Shown here in pieces: positions 54,699 to 64,000 of a stretch of DNA of 64,000 bases. The position numbers were made by a program, and so were the translations under genes. Numbering within the stretch: the stretch's first letter is position 1; every line of letters starts with the position of its first letter. The stretch lies in NCBI RefSeq assembly GCF_003605385.1, contig NZ_QYTV02000013.1, positions 549 to 64,548 on the forward strand, given 5' to 3'. The notes beneath the pieces were generated by a model, which did no database searches, was not told the origin of the DNA, and saw only the letters and a list, made by a program, of their open reading frames with translations. This DNA comes from Siminovitchia acidinfaciens (GTDB lineage Bacteria > Bacillota > Bacilli > Bacillales > Bacillaceae_C).

Positions 54699-56747
54699 AT
54701 GCAGGATGATAGCAAACAACACCGCAACAGCAAAGATAAACAACTGGAAAATTATCGTTCCCGTGACAAAGACAAAAAAATGACAACGAACCAGGGGCTT
54801 AAACTATCGGAGGATGAATTTTCACTTAAAGCTGGTGAACGTGGCCCTACGCTTATGGAAGATTTCCATTTCCGTGAAAAGATGACGCACTTTGACCATG
54901 AGCGGATTCCGGAGAGGGTTGTTCATGCAAGAGGATATGCTGCACATGGTGAATTTGAGGTATATGAATCATTGAAAAAATATACGAAAGCAAAGTTTTT
55001 ACAGGAACCAGGAAAAAAAACTCCTGTATTTGTCCGGTTTTCTACAGTGGCAGGATCACGTGGTTCTGGGGAACTGGCAAGAGACGTCAGGGGCTTTGCA
55101 ACAAAATTTTACACGGAAGAAGGAAACTATGATTTAGTAGGTAACAATATACCGGTTTTCTTCATTCAAGATGCCATTAAATTCCCCGACTTGGTACATG
55201 CTCTCAAACCAGAGCCGCATAACGAAATTCCGCAAGCAGCGACCGCACATGACACTTTTTGGGACTTTATCGCTAATAATCAGGAGTCGGCTCATATGAT
55301 TATGTGGGCAATGTCAGATCGGGCGATACCACGAAGCTTTCGCATGATGGAAGGGTTCGGTGTTCATACGTTCCGATTTGTTAATGAGGAAGGCCAGGCC
55401 TCTTTTGTAAAGTTTCACTGGAAACCAAAGCTGGGTGTCCATTCGGTTGTTTGGGATGAAGCCCAAAAATTAAATGGAAAAAATCCGGATTTTCACCGCC
55501 AGGACTTATACGAATCGATTGAAAACGGAGATTTTCCGGAATTTGAGCTTGGTATCCAAATCATTGATGAAGAAGACGAATTCAAATTTGATTTCGATAT
55601 TCTCGACCCTACCAAACTGTGGCCGGAGGAAGTGGTACCGGTGAAAATCATCGGAAAAATGACTTTGAACCGAAATGTTGACAATGTATTCGCCGAAACC
55701 GAACAGGTGGCATTCCATCCGGGAAATGTGGTTCCGGGTATAGACTTTACGAATGACCCTTTATTACAAGGGCGTTTATTCTCTTATACAGATACTCAGC
55801 TAATACGCCTAGGCGGCCCTAACTTTCACGAACTGCCGATTAACAGGCCGGTTTGCCCATTCCACAATAATCAGCGGGATGGATATGGAAGACAGACGAT
55901 AAATGTAGGTCAAGTAAGCTATCATAAAAACTCGCTTGCAGACAATACCCCTTCCACATCAAGTGAAGAAGAGGGCGGATATACGCATTATCAGGAAAAA
56001 ATAGATGGACGGAAAATCCGTGCGAGAAGCGATAGCTTCAGGGACCATTTTTCTCAAGCAATCCTGTTTTGGAATAGCATGAGCAATCCTGAAAAGGAGC
56101 ATATCATCAGTGCCTTCAGTTTCGAATTGGGGATGTGTAAAGAAAAAAGTGTACGCCAGCAGGTAGTTGATATGCTTGCAAACATCAATCTTGAACTGGC
56201 AAAGACTGTTGCAGAAAATGTAGGAGTTAATCCTCCGAGCAACTTTACAGGACCACAAATTACAAATTCTTCACCGGCCCTCAGCCAAGAAAATACCGTT
56301 AAAAAGACGGATACTCGAAAAATTGCTGTATTGATCGGTCAAGGTTTTAATAAGAATGCTGCAGTAGTCATAGAAGCGCTTGAAAATCTAGGAACAATGC
56401 CTGTAGTTATAAGTGAAAAGCAAGGGAGGATACAAGGGAGAGAGGGGTCTGTTATTCAAGTGGATCAAACCTTCCTTACGAGCGACTCAGTATTGTTTGA
56501 TTCGGTTTATGTGATTGGAGGGACAGACGTCAGTCATCAATTTGTCCAAGATGCAGCTTATTTTATCAAGGAAGCTTTCTCGCATTATAAGCCGATTGGA
56601 GCTTCCTATGAGGGGGCTAAACTGCTGGATGAATTGGAGCTGCCAAGCAATGCCGGCATTATAAAAGGTGATACACCCGAAGATTTCTTAGAAGAATATA
56701 CGAAAGCAATAGCCGAACACCGTTTCTGGAACAGGAAAACCTATTAA
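54699..56747 (+). CDS. katE: Large-subunit catalase (KatE type)
   Basis: 682 residues from ATG 54699 with GGGGAGGA ten bases upstream. A monofunctional heme catalase: RVVHARGYAAHGEFEVYE (catalytic His), VGNNIPVFFIQDA (Asn) and RLFSYTDTQLIRLGGPNF (heme-ligand Tyr). Residues after about 545 form the DJ-1/GATase-like domain of large catalases (KIAVLIGQGFNKNAAVVIEA). It removes hydrogen peroxide in stress or spores. The sigma-B promoter fits. Confidence 0.95.
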   Translation: MQDDSKQHRNSKDKQLENYRSRDKDKKMTTNQGLKLSEDEFSLKAGERGPTLMEDFHFREKMTHFDHERIPERVVHARGYAAHGEFEVYESLKKYTKAKFLQEPGKKTPVFVRFSTVAGSRGSGELARDVRGFATKFYTEEGNYDLVGNNIPVFFIQDAIKFPDLVHALKPEPHNEIPQAATAHDTFWDFIANNQESAHMIMWAMSDRAIPRSFRMMEGFGVHTFRFVNEEGQASFVKFHWKPKLGVHSVVWDEAQKLNGKNPDFHRQDLYESIENGDFPEFELGIQIIDEEDEFKFDFDILDPTKLWPEEVVPVKIIGKMTLNRNVDNVFAETEQVAFHPGNVVPGIDFTNDPLLQGRLFSYTDTQLIRLGGPNFHELPINRPVCPFHNNQRDGYGRQTINVGQVSYHKNSLADNTPSTSSEEEGGYTHYQEKIDGRKIRARSDSFRDHFSQAILFWNSMSNPEKEHIISAFSFELGMCKEKSVRQQVVDMLANINLELAKTVAENVGVNPPSNFTGPQITNSSPALSQENTVKKTDTRKIAVLIGQGFNKNAAVVIEALENLGTMPVVISEKQGRIQGREGSVIQVDQTFLTSDSVLFDSVYVIGGTDVSHQFVQDAAYFIKEAFSHYKPIGASYEGAKLLDELELPSNAGIIKGDTPEDFLEEYTKAIAEHRFWNRKTY

Positions 56748-56749
56748 GG

Positions 56750-56787
56750 AAAAAGCGAGGTCGGATTAAATCCGACCTCGCTTTTTT
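56750..56787 (+). terminator. Intrinsic terminator of katE
   Basis: A 17-bp perfect stem (AAAAAGCGAGGTCGGAT with its complement), TAA loop, then TTTTTTA. Confidence 0.9.
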
Positions 56788-56983
56788 ATTTTGCTCGTTC
56801 GTTTCTGCATTTTTATCGTCATAGTCTGAGCAAACATTTATCTACCTTTACGATAATACCATTAATAATGACCAGCAATGATTTACCTGCATGCATAAAT
56901 AATCAACTCTTTACCGAATTATTGGTATTATCATTCCCATGTGCTATGTATAGAAAATGATTTGTTGAAAGGGGGGTCGATCC

Positions 56984-57333
56984 GTGGGGGAAATTCAAGT
57001 TAAAAGGATTTACGATGAACCTTCATCTGATTATGGTTTCCGTTTCTTAGTCGACCGGATCTGGCCGCAAAGCGAAGGCACAGATCTATTTATGGATGAA
57101 AGAGCTTGCTCCGAGTAGAGAACTGAGGAAATGGTTTCAGCAGATCCAAAAAAATTCAATCTGTTTACGAGGCGCTATCAATCATTTTTGTCAGAGAGTG
57201 AGGAAAGTCAGAGGAAATTGGAAGAGTTGAGAGAGCGCTGAAGGCTGAAAATATCACTCTGCTGTATAGTGCCCAAGATGAAAAGCATAACCAGGGGGTC
57301 GTACTAAAGACGGTAATTTTAGATAAAGAATAA
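56984..57333 (+). pseudogene. DUF488/YeaO-like protein, frameshifted
   Basis: From GTG 56984 it reads [20 protein letters not shown] then VDRIWPQ and, after one-base shifts, [35 protein letters not shown] and LKAENITLLYSAQDEKHNQG to TAA 57331. At least three frameshifts. All pieces of the DUF488 family are in order. GGGGGG precedes the GTG. Confidence 0.8.
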
Positions 57334-57345
57334 TAGAAGATGTAG

Positions 57346-57384
57346 AAAAAATCCATGGATCCTACCGGACTCATGGATTTTTTT
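57346..57384 (+). terminator. Intrinsic terminator
   Basis: AAAAAATCCATG (57346-57357) pairs with CATGGATTTTTT (57372-57383). Confidence 0.8.
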
Positions 57385-57450
57385 CTATCATACTCTTTCA
57401 TCGTTTTCATATAAATTAATAAACACGTTATCAGATAAAGGATGAAAACG

Positions 57451-58539
57451 ATGCTAAAACTTGCTGCTAAATCTTTTGCAATTGTCACTGCTCTTTTTTG
57501 TCTGGTTTCCGTCATCGCCTTTTCAAGCATTAAAGTAGGCTTGCTGTCTTTTATCGGCAATGACCCGGCAAGAACCGATTCGTTTTTATATATCATGTCA
57601 TTGGAGAACCAGTCTTTAAAAAGTATCCTTCCGGAAGGGTATGAGCGTTCATTTGGAAGGGATGCATTAGAGCTCTTTACAAACATCAATCTTAGGAACA
57701 TGAAATCTTTTCTTGTCAGCGAAATACCTGGACTGAATGCCGCCTCACCTAAAATTATAGTTGCGGGGAAAGGAACTGATTTTACGAATTTGCCGATTGA
57801 GACACCGCCGCCAAGTGATTTAGATATGTGGAGTGAAGAAGAGGAGCTGGCGGAAGAATCTCCAATCAAGGAAAAGCATCAAACGAAGGACTACGTTGCT
57901 TTTATTTATTTTACACACAATACAGAATCCTTTTTACCAATGCTTCCAGGAGTGACGAATCCGAATCTTGCCTGGCATAAGGAAAAAAACATTTCATTGG
58001 TCGGACAAAGACTTGGAAAAAAACTTGAGGAAAAAGGGGTCAAAACGTTAGTCAATAAAATGGATATCCAAGGGATGCTGAAAAAAAGGGGTATGAAATA
58101 CGGCCAATCATACATCGTTTCAAGGGAAGTTGCTGTCGAAGCAATGAACCAAAATAATAAGATCCAATTTTACTTTGATATACATCGTGATTCATCAAGA
58201 CGGGCGGTCACCACAACTGAAATCAATGGAAAAAAATATGCAAAGTCTTTATTTGTCATCGGTGAGGGGCATCCCCAATATGAAAAGAACTCAAAATTTG
58301 CCACTGAACTGCACCATGCGATCCAAAAGAAATATCCCGGATTATCGCGCGGAGTTTTCGGAAAGCCAAAAGCTGGAGGAAACAACGGCATTTATAACCA
58401 GGACTTGGCTGCGAATGCACTGCTTATAGAAATAGGTGGAGTCGACAATACGCTGGAAGAACTGAATAGGACGGCTGACGCACTTGCGGATGTTATAAGT
58501 GAATATTATTGGGGTGAATCGGTTGAGGTGAATAAATAA
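57451..58539 (+). CDS. spoIIP: Stage II sporulation protein P (SpoIIP family)
   Basis: 362 residues; ATG 57451 has AAAGG eight bases upstream, ATG 57442 does not. An N-terminal membrane anchor (FAIVTALFCLVSVIAFSSI) then the amidase/endopeptidase domain: YFTHNTESFLPM, YFDIHRDSSRR and ALLIEIGGVDNTLEELNRTA, which carry zinc and catalytic residues. It degrades peptidoglycan during engulfment. Because it is not next to gpr, it is likely a second SpoIIP copy. Confidence 0.9.
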   Translation: MLKLAAKSFAIVTALFCLVSVIAFSSIKVGLLSFIGNDPARTDSFLYIMSLENQSLKSILPEGYERSFGRDALELFTNINLRNMKSFLVSEIPGLNAASPKIIVAGKGTDFTNLPIETPPPSDLDMWSEEEELAEESPIKEKHQTKDYVAFIYFTHNTESFLPMLPGVTNPNLAWHKEKNISLVGQRLGKKLEEKGVKTLVNKMDIQGMLKKRGMKYGQSYIVSREVAVEAMNQNNKIQFYFDIHRDSSRRAVTTTEINGKKYAKSLFVIGEGHPQYEKNSKFATELHHAIQKKYPGLSRGVFGKPKAGGNNGIYNQDLAANALLIEIGGVDNTLEELNRTADALADVISEYYWGESVEVNK

Positions 58540-58572
58540 TAGTAAAATACATCAAGCCGGGTGTTTGAAAGA

Positions 58573-58618
58573 AAAAAAAGAGCCCATACTCAGGCCCGGA
58601 CTTAATGGATGGCTCTTC
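58573..58618 (-). terminator. Terminator of lexA (probably bidirectional)
   Basis: AGAGCCAT-type arm in the 3' end of lexA pairs with ATGGGCTCT (58579-58587); CTTTTTTTTC follows on the minus strand. Confidence 0.65.
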
Positions 58619-59231
58619 TGTAAAGACCTACAACTTTTCCAAGTATGGATACGTTCTGTACGATGATCGGTTCCATATTGGAGTTTTCCGGTTGGAGTCT
58701 AAAGTAGCCGTTTTCTTTATAAAATCTTTTGACCGTAGCTTCGTTTTCATCGGTCATCGCAACGACAATATCACCGTTGTTCGCCGTTTGCTGTTGCCTT
58801 ACGATGACGTAGTCACCGTCTAAAATCCCGGCTTCAATCATACTCTCACCGACAATTTCAAGGATGAATACTTGTTTGTCGGATGGAACCAGTTGTTCGG
58901 GGAATGGGAAATATTCCTCAATATTTTCCACAGCGGAAATAGGAACACCTGCTGTAACTTTACCGACAAGGGGAAGATTGACAGCATTTTTAGCTGGGAT
59001 GGTGACCTCAGCTTGATCCTGATCCAGAATTTCAATGGCTCTTGGTTTGGTCGGATCTCTTCTGATCAAGCCTTTGTTCTCTAGTCTCTCCAAATGCCCG
59101 TGAACAGTTGAACTGGATGCCAAACCAACGGCTTTTCCAATTTCACGTACGGATGGTGGGTAACCCTTTTTCTTCACTTCGTCTTTAATGAAGGTCAAAA
59201 TATCTTCCTGCCTTTTTGAAAGCTTGGACAT
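58602..59231 (-). CDS. lexA: SOS repressor LexA
   Basis: 209 residues. The N-terminal winged HTH ([20 protein letters not shown]) binds the SOS boxes. The autocleavage site Ala-Gly is in [13 protein letters not shown]; catalytic Ser is in [10 protein letters not shown] and Lys in [10 protein letters not shown]. RecA filaments trigger cleavage. It is divergent from the yneA-position gene, with boxes in between. Confidence 0.97.
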   Translation of the reverse strand: MSKLSKRQEDILTFIKDEVKKKGYPPSVREIGKAVGLASSSTVHGHLERLENKGLIRRDPTKPRAIEILDQDQAEVTIPAKNAVNLPLVGKVTAGVPISAVENIEEYFPFPEQLVPSDKQVFILEIVGESMIEAGILDGDYVIVRQQQTANNGDIVVAMTDENEATVKRFYKENGYFRLQPENSNMEPIIVQNVSILGKVVGLYRRAIH

Positions 59232-59269
59232 TATTTCACACCCTTTTATCTCTGTTTTGAGTTAACCAT

Positions 59270-59309
59270 ATTATAGCATGAGGTTTTTCTTAATACAAAC
59301 GTAAGTTCG
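59270..59309 (-). promoter_or_regulatory. lexA promoter with LexA box
   Basis: On the minus strand TTGTAT, 17-bp spacer, TATAAT (59270-59275). The LexA box CGAACTTACGTTTG (59296-59309) overlaps the -35, giving autoregulation. Confidence 0.8.
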
Positions 59310-59318
59310 AATTTTTGT

Positions 59319-59376
59319 TTGACACAAACCTATGTTCGGTATATAATGAATTTGTAGTTATACGAACAAACATTCG
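59319..59376 (+). promoter_or_regulatory. SOS promoter of the yneA-position operon with two LexA boxes
   Basis: TTGACA (59319-59324), 17-bp spacer, TATAAT (59342-59347), a perfect promoter. CAAACCTATGTTCG (59325-59338) fills the spacer and CGAACAAACATTCG (59363-59376) lies downstream; with the lexA box at 59296 there are three. Confidence 0.88.
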
Positions 59377-59389
59377 GGAGATGATATTC

Positions 59390-60267
<878 letters not shown>

Positions 60268-60277
60268 ATTATTTTTT

Positions 60278-60352
60278 AAAACTCCTTCGTTGTTTTCATC
60301 GAGCTTTTCTAGTAGTATTACTAGAGAATGAAATGAAAACAAAGGAGTTTTT
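60278..60352 (+). promoter_or_regulatory. Long hairpin hiding the ynzC ribosome site
   Basis: AAAACTCCTT (60278-60287) pairs with AAGGAGTTTT (60342-60351) and TGTTTTCAT (60291-60299) with ATGAAAACA (60333-60341), with an inner TCTAGTA/TACTAGA stem. The right arm is the ynzC Shine-Dalgarno, seven bases before ATG, followed by TTT. It works as terminator or as translation lock. Confidence 0.65.
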
Positions 60353-60354
60353 TT

Positions 60355-60588
60355 ATGCTTTCAAAAGAAAAACTCGCAAGAATCAACCAACTGGCAAAAA
60401 AGTCTAAAAGCACAGGTTTGACGACAGCGGAAGCAAAAGAGCAGTCAAAGCTTAGAGGAGAATATTTACAATCCCTACGGGCTTCAATGAGACAGACAAT
60501 CGAGAACACCCGGGTGTTTGATACGAACGGTGATGAAGTGACACCCATGAAGTTACGAAAAATCCAGCAGAATAAAGGATTGCATTAA
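60355..60588 (+). CDS. ynzC: DUF896 protein YnzC
   Basis: 77 residues, the usual YnzC length. MLSKEKLARINQLAKKSKST then EAKEQSKLRGEYLQSLRASM with RVFDTNGDEVTP form the two-helix DUF896 fold. Function unknown; SOS-operon context. Confidence 0.93.
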   Translation: MLSKEKLARINQLAKKSKSTGLTTAEAKEQSKLRGEYLQSLRASMRQTIENTRVFDTNGDEVTPMKLRKIQQNKGLH

Positions 60589-60592
60589 TGTT

Positions 60593-60637
60593 AAAAAGAA
60601 GCGGGGCTCTGAGGTGAACTGCCCCGCTTCTTTTTTC
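60593..60637 (+). terminator. Intrinsic terminator
   Basis: AAAAGAAGCGGGGC and GCCCCGCTTCTTTT arms form a 14-bp perfect stem, with TT following. Confidence 0.9.
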
Positions 60638-60716
60638 AGAAATACTTTGAAATAGTTGTGTAATTTTATCAATATCTTTATGATAAGAATGATGACCATT
60701 AGGGAAAGGAAGAATC

Positions 60717-62735
60717 ATGATGACTGATCAAAATTTTAAAGAAATCGATGCGTTATCCATTAATACAATCCGTACGCTTTCGATTGATGCTATAGAAAAG
60801 GCAAATTCAGGCCACCCTGGCTTGCCGATGGGGGCAGCGGCCATGGCGTATACGTTATGGACACGCCAAATGGATCATAATCCAAAAAATCCGGAATGGT
60901 TCAACCGTGACCGTTTCATATTGTCTGCTGGGCACGGCTCCATGCTTTTATACAGCCTTCTTCATTTATCTGGATATGATGTAACGATGGAAGATATTAA
61001 AAATTTCCGCCAATGGGGCAGCAGAACGCCGGGTCACCCTGAATACGGTTATACTTCTGGGGTAGAGGCGACGACAGGACCGCTTGGCCAAGGTGTTGGC
61101 ATGGCCGTGGGAATGGCGATGGCAGAGCGGCATTTAGCTGCAACATACAATAAAGATGACTTCAATATCGTAGATCATTATACATATGCTTTATGCGGAG
61201 ACGGTGACTTGATGGAAGGTGTCGCTTCCGAAGCTGCTTCCCTCGCAGGGCACTTGAAGCTTGGAAAATTGATCATGTTATACGATTCCAATGACATCAC
61301 GCTTGACGGCGATCTTTCTCAATCATTCTCAGAGAATGTGGGTGAGCGCTTCGAGTCATACGGCTGGCAATATATCCGTGTTGAAAACGGTAATGACGTG
61401 GAAGAAATCGAACAGGCGCTTGAAGCTGCGAAAGCGGAAAAATCCCGTCCTACCCTCATTGAAGTGAAGACAGTAATCGGGTACGGTTCACCAAATAAAT
61501 CCGGCAAGTCTGATGCGCACGGCAGCCCGCTTGGTGAAGCTGAAATGAAATTGGCAAAGGAATACTACAAATGGACTTATGAAGAAGATTTTTATGTACC
61601 TGAGGAAGTCTATGAGTATTTTGAAGAGACAACAGTCAAGCGCGGTGGAGATAAAGAAGCCGATTGGAATCAGTTATTTCAAACATACAAAGCTGCATAT
61701 CCTGAATTAGCCGAAACGTTACAGAATGCAGTGGAAGGCAAGCTTCCGGCAGGATGGGATAAGGATATCCCTGTTTATGAAGAAGGGAAAAGCCTGGCGA
61801 CAAGAGCCTCAGGCAATGAAATCATGAACGGTATTGCGAAGAATGTGCCAAATTTATTCGGCGGTGCAGCTGACCTTGCCAGTTCAAACAAAACAATGAT
61901 CAAAGGCGAAGAGGATTTCAGCGCAGATAACTACGCAGGGAAAAATATCTGGTTCGGTGTCCGCGAGTTTGGGATGGGTGCAGCGCTGAACGGAATGGCC
62001 CTCCATGGAGGTTTGAAGGTGTTCGGCGGAACGTTCTTTGTCTTCTCCGATTACTTGCGTCCTGCCATCCGTCTTGCGGCATTGATGGAAGTGCCTGTAA
62101 CTTATGTATTTACACATGACAGTATTGCAGTTGGTGAAGATGGTCCTACCCACGAGCCGATTGAACAGCTGGCATCATTAAGGGCTATGCCTGGCCTTTC
62201 TGTCATCAGGCCTGGTGATGCAAATGAGGCGGCTGCAGCATGGAGACTGGCTGTAGCATCAGAGAAACAACCGACCGTCTTGGTGTTGACAAGACAAAAC
62301 TTGCCGACGCTCCCTAATTCCGCAGATAGGGCGAAAGAGGGCGTAGAGAAGGGTGCTTACATCATTTCTCCAGCTCAAAAAGAACAAGCCGATGTGTTAT
62401 TGCTTGCGACTGGTTCCGAAGTGAATCTGGCTGTTGAAGCACAAAAAGCCTTATATGAAGAGGGTGTTGATGCAGCAGTTGTAAGCATGCCATCTTGGGA
62501 TCGATTTGAAAAACAATCTAAAGAATACAAGCAATCTGTTCTTCCATCATCTGTTAAAAAGCGCCTGGCCATTGAAATGGGATCCTCCCTTGGCTGGGAA
62601 AGATACACGGGAGATGAAGGAGATATTTTAGCCATTGACCGCTTCGGAGCCTCCGCACCTGGCGACAAGGTGATTGAAGAGTATGGATTTACGGCGGCCA
62701 ACGTTGTTGAAAAAGTTAAGGCACTCTTTAATTAA
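60717..62735 (+). CDS. tkt: Transketolase
   Basis: 672 residues. It moves two-carbon units between sugar phosphates using thiamine diphosphate. [17 protein letters not shown], the ThDP motif [20 protein letters not shown] near 162-181, [20 protein letters not shown] and [20 protein letters not shown] are complete. GGGAAAGGAAG precedes ATG 60717 (or 60720). Confidence 0.97.
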   Translation: MMTDQNFKEIDALSINTIRTLSIDAIEKANSGHPGLPMGAAAMAYTLWTRQMDHNPKNPEWFNRDRFILSAGHGSMLLYSLLHLSGYDVTMEDIKNFRQWGSRTPGHPEYGYTSGVEATTGPLGQGVGMAVGMAMAERHLAATYNKDDFNIVDHYTYALCGDGDLMEGVASEAASLAGHLKLGKLIMLYDSNDITLDGDLSQSFSENVGERFESYGWQYIRVENGNDVEEIEQALEAAKAEKSRPTLIEVKTVIGYGSPNKSGKSDAHGSPLGEAEMKLAKEYYKWTYEEDFYVPEEVYEYFEETTVKRGGDKEADWNQLFQTYKAAYPELAETLQNAVEGKLPAGWDKDIPVYEEGKSLATRASGNEIMNGIAKNVPNLFGGAADLASSNKTMIKGEEDFSADNYAGKNIWFGVREFGMGAALNGMALHGGLKVFGGTFFVFSDYLRPAIRLAALMEVPVTYVFTHDSIAVGEDGPTHEPIEQLASLRAMPGLSVIRPGDANEAAAAWRLAVASEKQPTVLVLTRQNLPTLPNSADRAKEGVEKGAYIISPAQKEQADVLLLATGSEVNLAVEAQKALYEEGVDAAVVSMPSWDRFEKQSKEYKQSVLPSSVKKRLAIEMGSSLGWERYTGDEGDILAIDRFGASAPGDKVIEEYGFTAANVVEKVKALFN

Positions 62736-62780
62736 TCAGCGTTTGCCTTAGAACTTGAAATATCTTATTGCAGTTTAATA

Positions 62781-62808
62781 AGAGGGGGATTATCCTCCTC
62801 TTTTTTTC
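62781..62808 (+). terminator. Intrinsic terminator of tkt
   Basis: AAGAGGGGGA pairs with TCCTCCTCTT, then TTTTTT. Confidence 0.85.
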
Positions 62809-62972
62809 TTTTCATTTGCCTATTGCTTTAATAAAATTCATAATGGAACTAATCTACCTATAAAACACACGAAAAATAGACCTGAAAAAATTGTATAATT
62901 ACAACAATTGACAAACTTTTCATTTTACTTTACCTATAATAGGAGAAAACTGGCAATGGAGTGAAAGTTCCT

Positions 62973-63410
62973 ATGAGAACATACTTTATTTATTTGATAA
63001 AAGATGAATTTGCTGACTATTTTTATGGGCGTGAAAGCCGATTTTTCCAATTATTTGCCGGCAGCCACTCTTCCAATGGAAGTTTGCAGGAAATCATACA
63101 GAAGCAAATAGAGTATATTACAGAGCCTTTGCCATATTTGGATTTACATAAGTTATTCTCCCAAATAGTGCATAACCAGTACATTTATATTAAAGGAAAA
63201 GTATATTGTACAGGCCATGCTAAAGAAAAGGATGGTGCGGAACTGGCGATAGAAGAAGAGTGGCTTCAGTTGAATGCATGGGGCGGCTTTGAGTCCGAGA
63301 CCATTTTCTTTGAAGTGTTAAGGAAATTCAATGGACATTTCTTTGCTGTTGATATAGAAAATGAAAGATATGGCTGGATAAAACCCGTAAAAGAAAGAAA
63401 ATACATATGA
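62973..63410 (+). CDS. sirA: Sporulation inhibitor of replication SirA
   Basis: 145 residues from ATG 62973. YFIYLIKDEFADYFYGRESR at the start and ETIFFEVLRKFNGHFFAVDI, then RYGWIKPVKER, match Bacillus SirA (YneE). It binds DnaA to block new rounds of replication early in sporulation. Position between tkt and yneF is conserved. The upstream GTG at 62961 is possible. Confidence 0.9.
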   Translation: MRTYFIYLIKDEFADYFYGRESRFFQLFAGSHSSNGSLQEIIQKQIEYITEPLPYLDLHKLFSQIVHNQYIYIKGKVYCTGHAKEKDGAELAIEEEWLQLNAWGGFESETIFFEVLRKFNGHFFAVDIENERYGWIKPVKERKYI

Positions 63411-63486
63411 AATCGTGCCCAAGTGTTGTATAATATTCGGGGATTCAGTAAACTGAAATGAGACAACACGAAGGAGGAATTTTTGG

Positions 63487-63708
63487 ATGGTTTGGCAATT
63501 GATTTTAACGGGCGCGATCGCTCTATTGGCTGGAGTAGCGCTTGGTTTCTTCATCGCCCGTAAATATATGATGGATTACCTTAAGAAAAACCCGCCAATC
63601 AATGAACAGATGTTACGAATGATGATGATGCAAATGGGTCAAAAACCTTCGCAGAAGAAAATCAACCAGATGATGGGCATGATGAAAAAGCAGATGGATA
63701 CCAAGTAA
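63487..63708 (+). CDS. yneF: UPF0154 membrane protein YneF
   Basis: 73 residues. One N-terminal helix ([20 protein letters not shown]) then [20 protein letters not shown] and a Met-rich tail ([20 protein letters not shown]). AAGGAGG precedes the ATG. Function unknown. Confidence 0.95.
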   Translation: MVWQLILTGAIALLAGVALGFFIARKYMMDYLKKNPPINEQMLRMMMMQMGQKPSQKKINQMMGMMKKQMDTK

Positions 63709-63782
63709 TTGTAGAATTTATCATTGCTTGTGACTTCGAAAACCATAGTTGGGGTTAATTTTTTGCCAATGTAACCCCCAAA

Positions 63783-63831
63783 AAGACCACATTTTCTGTT
63801 AACGATAACTAGCAGAGGATGTGGTTTTTTT
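63783..63831 (+). terminator. Intrinsic terminator of yneF
   Basis: AAGACCACAT and ATGTGGTTTTTTT arms with additional inner pairing. Confidence 0.75.
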
Positions 63832-63880
63832 GTTATCAGTGGATTTAAGCATATATGACATGAAAATAAAAAAGGCACCT

Positions 63881-63915
63881 AAAGAAAGAAACCGGTTTAT
63901 GAGGAACCGGTTTCT
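63881..63915 (-). terminator. Terminator between yneF and the Spo0E-like gene
   Basis: AAGAAACCGGTT pairs perfectly with AACCGGTTTCTT; on the minus strand TTTCTTTAGG follows, so it probably serves the Spo0E-like gene. Confidence 0.65.
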
Positions 63916-63921
63916 TGAATG

Positions 63922-64000
63922 TTAGTTTGCAGTCTGCTGCAGATCGTGCGAGACGATGCTTTCATATTGGTTTAATAATAAGTCCAATTCTTCGCTGTAT
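63922..64000 (-). CDS. Spo0E-family phosphatase (YnzD-like), 3' end only
   Basis: The last 25 codons of a minus-strand gene running off the window: YSEELDLLLNQYESIVSHDL then QQTAN. The SxELDxLLNxY motif is that of Spo0E-like aspartyl-phosphate phosphatases, which remove phosphate from Spo0A~P. ynzD follows yneF in Bacillus subtilis. Confidence 0.75.
   Translation of the reverse strand, partial: YSEELDLLLNQYESIVSHDLQQTAN

Overview
The window is a piece of a Bacillaceae (Bacillus-like, spore-forming Firmicute) chromosome. Strong GGAGG-type ribosome sites, frequent TTG/GTG starts, many sporulation and germination genes and two conserved backbone blocks support this. The blocks are glpK-glpD / miaA-hfq / spoVK / hflX / ynbB-like / glnA (6.3-27.3 kb) and lexA / yneA-like / yneB / ynzC / tkt / sirA / yneF / ynzD-like (58.6-64 kb). 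No rRNA, tRNA, CRISPR array or intact transposase was seen.

Layout. 0-6 kb is an accessory segment with a methyltransferase, small membrane proteins and a decaying nucleoside-salvage operon: a purine-type riboswitch, a frameshifted first gene, one intact nucleoside hydrolase, a second hydrolase that is a pseudogene, and a CNT nucleoside transporter. 6.3-9.5 kb is glycerol catabolism (glpK, glpD, no glpF). 9.6-11.9 kb holds an SDR enzyme, miaA and hfq. 12.3-21.8 kb is a self-contained catabolic cassette. A -24/-12 (sigma-54) promoter with three phased 16-bp repeats upstream drives a small symporter partner, an SSS symporter, divergent etfA/etfB, a membrane heme/Fe-S protein, a CCG-domain protein and a TMADH/DgcA-type flavoprotein. 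A sigma-54 activator gene at the end is split by a one-base slip in a T8 tract. 21.9-27.3 kb returns to backbone (spoVK, hflX, ynbB-like, glnA); glnR is absent from its usual place before glnA, which has its own promoter and a palindrome.

27.4-58.5 kb separates glnA from lexA and is mostly accessory. Its first 10.6 kb is a graveyard: a phage-type endolysin remnant, DinB, WYL-like/YolD-like, zinc-free alcohol-dehydrogenase-type and sunset-domain pseudogenes, with a few intact genes (APC permease, adaA-like, LysE, YjcZ). A dispersed two-part intergenic repeat runs through the accessory parts. Then come a gerA-type germinant receptor operon, panD, a universal stress protein, and a six-gene xanthine-dehydrogenase (puc) operon. 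That operon's leader contains a purine-type aptamer whose P1 strand is shared with a long intrinsic terminator, predicting a ligand-ON switch. Ferritin, GsiB-like and KatE-like genes (two with [15 protein letters not shown]-B promoters), an M14 peptidase and a spoIIP paralogue follow.

The final block is the SOS regulator lexA divergent from a yneA-position gene with three LexA boxes between them, followed by yneB, ynzC, tkt, sirA and yneF.

The most interesting items are the ON-type purine riboswitch on a purine-degradation operon and the sigma-54 EtfAB/DgcA-type operon with an interrupted activator. Family names come from recognising motifs by eye; no database search was run.
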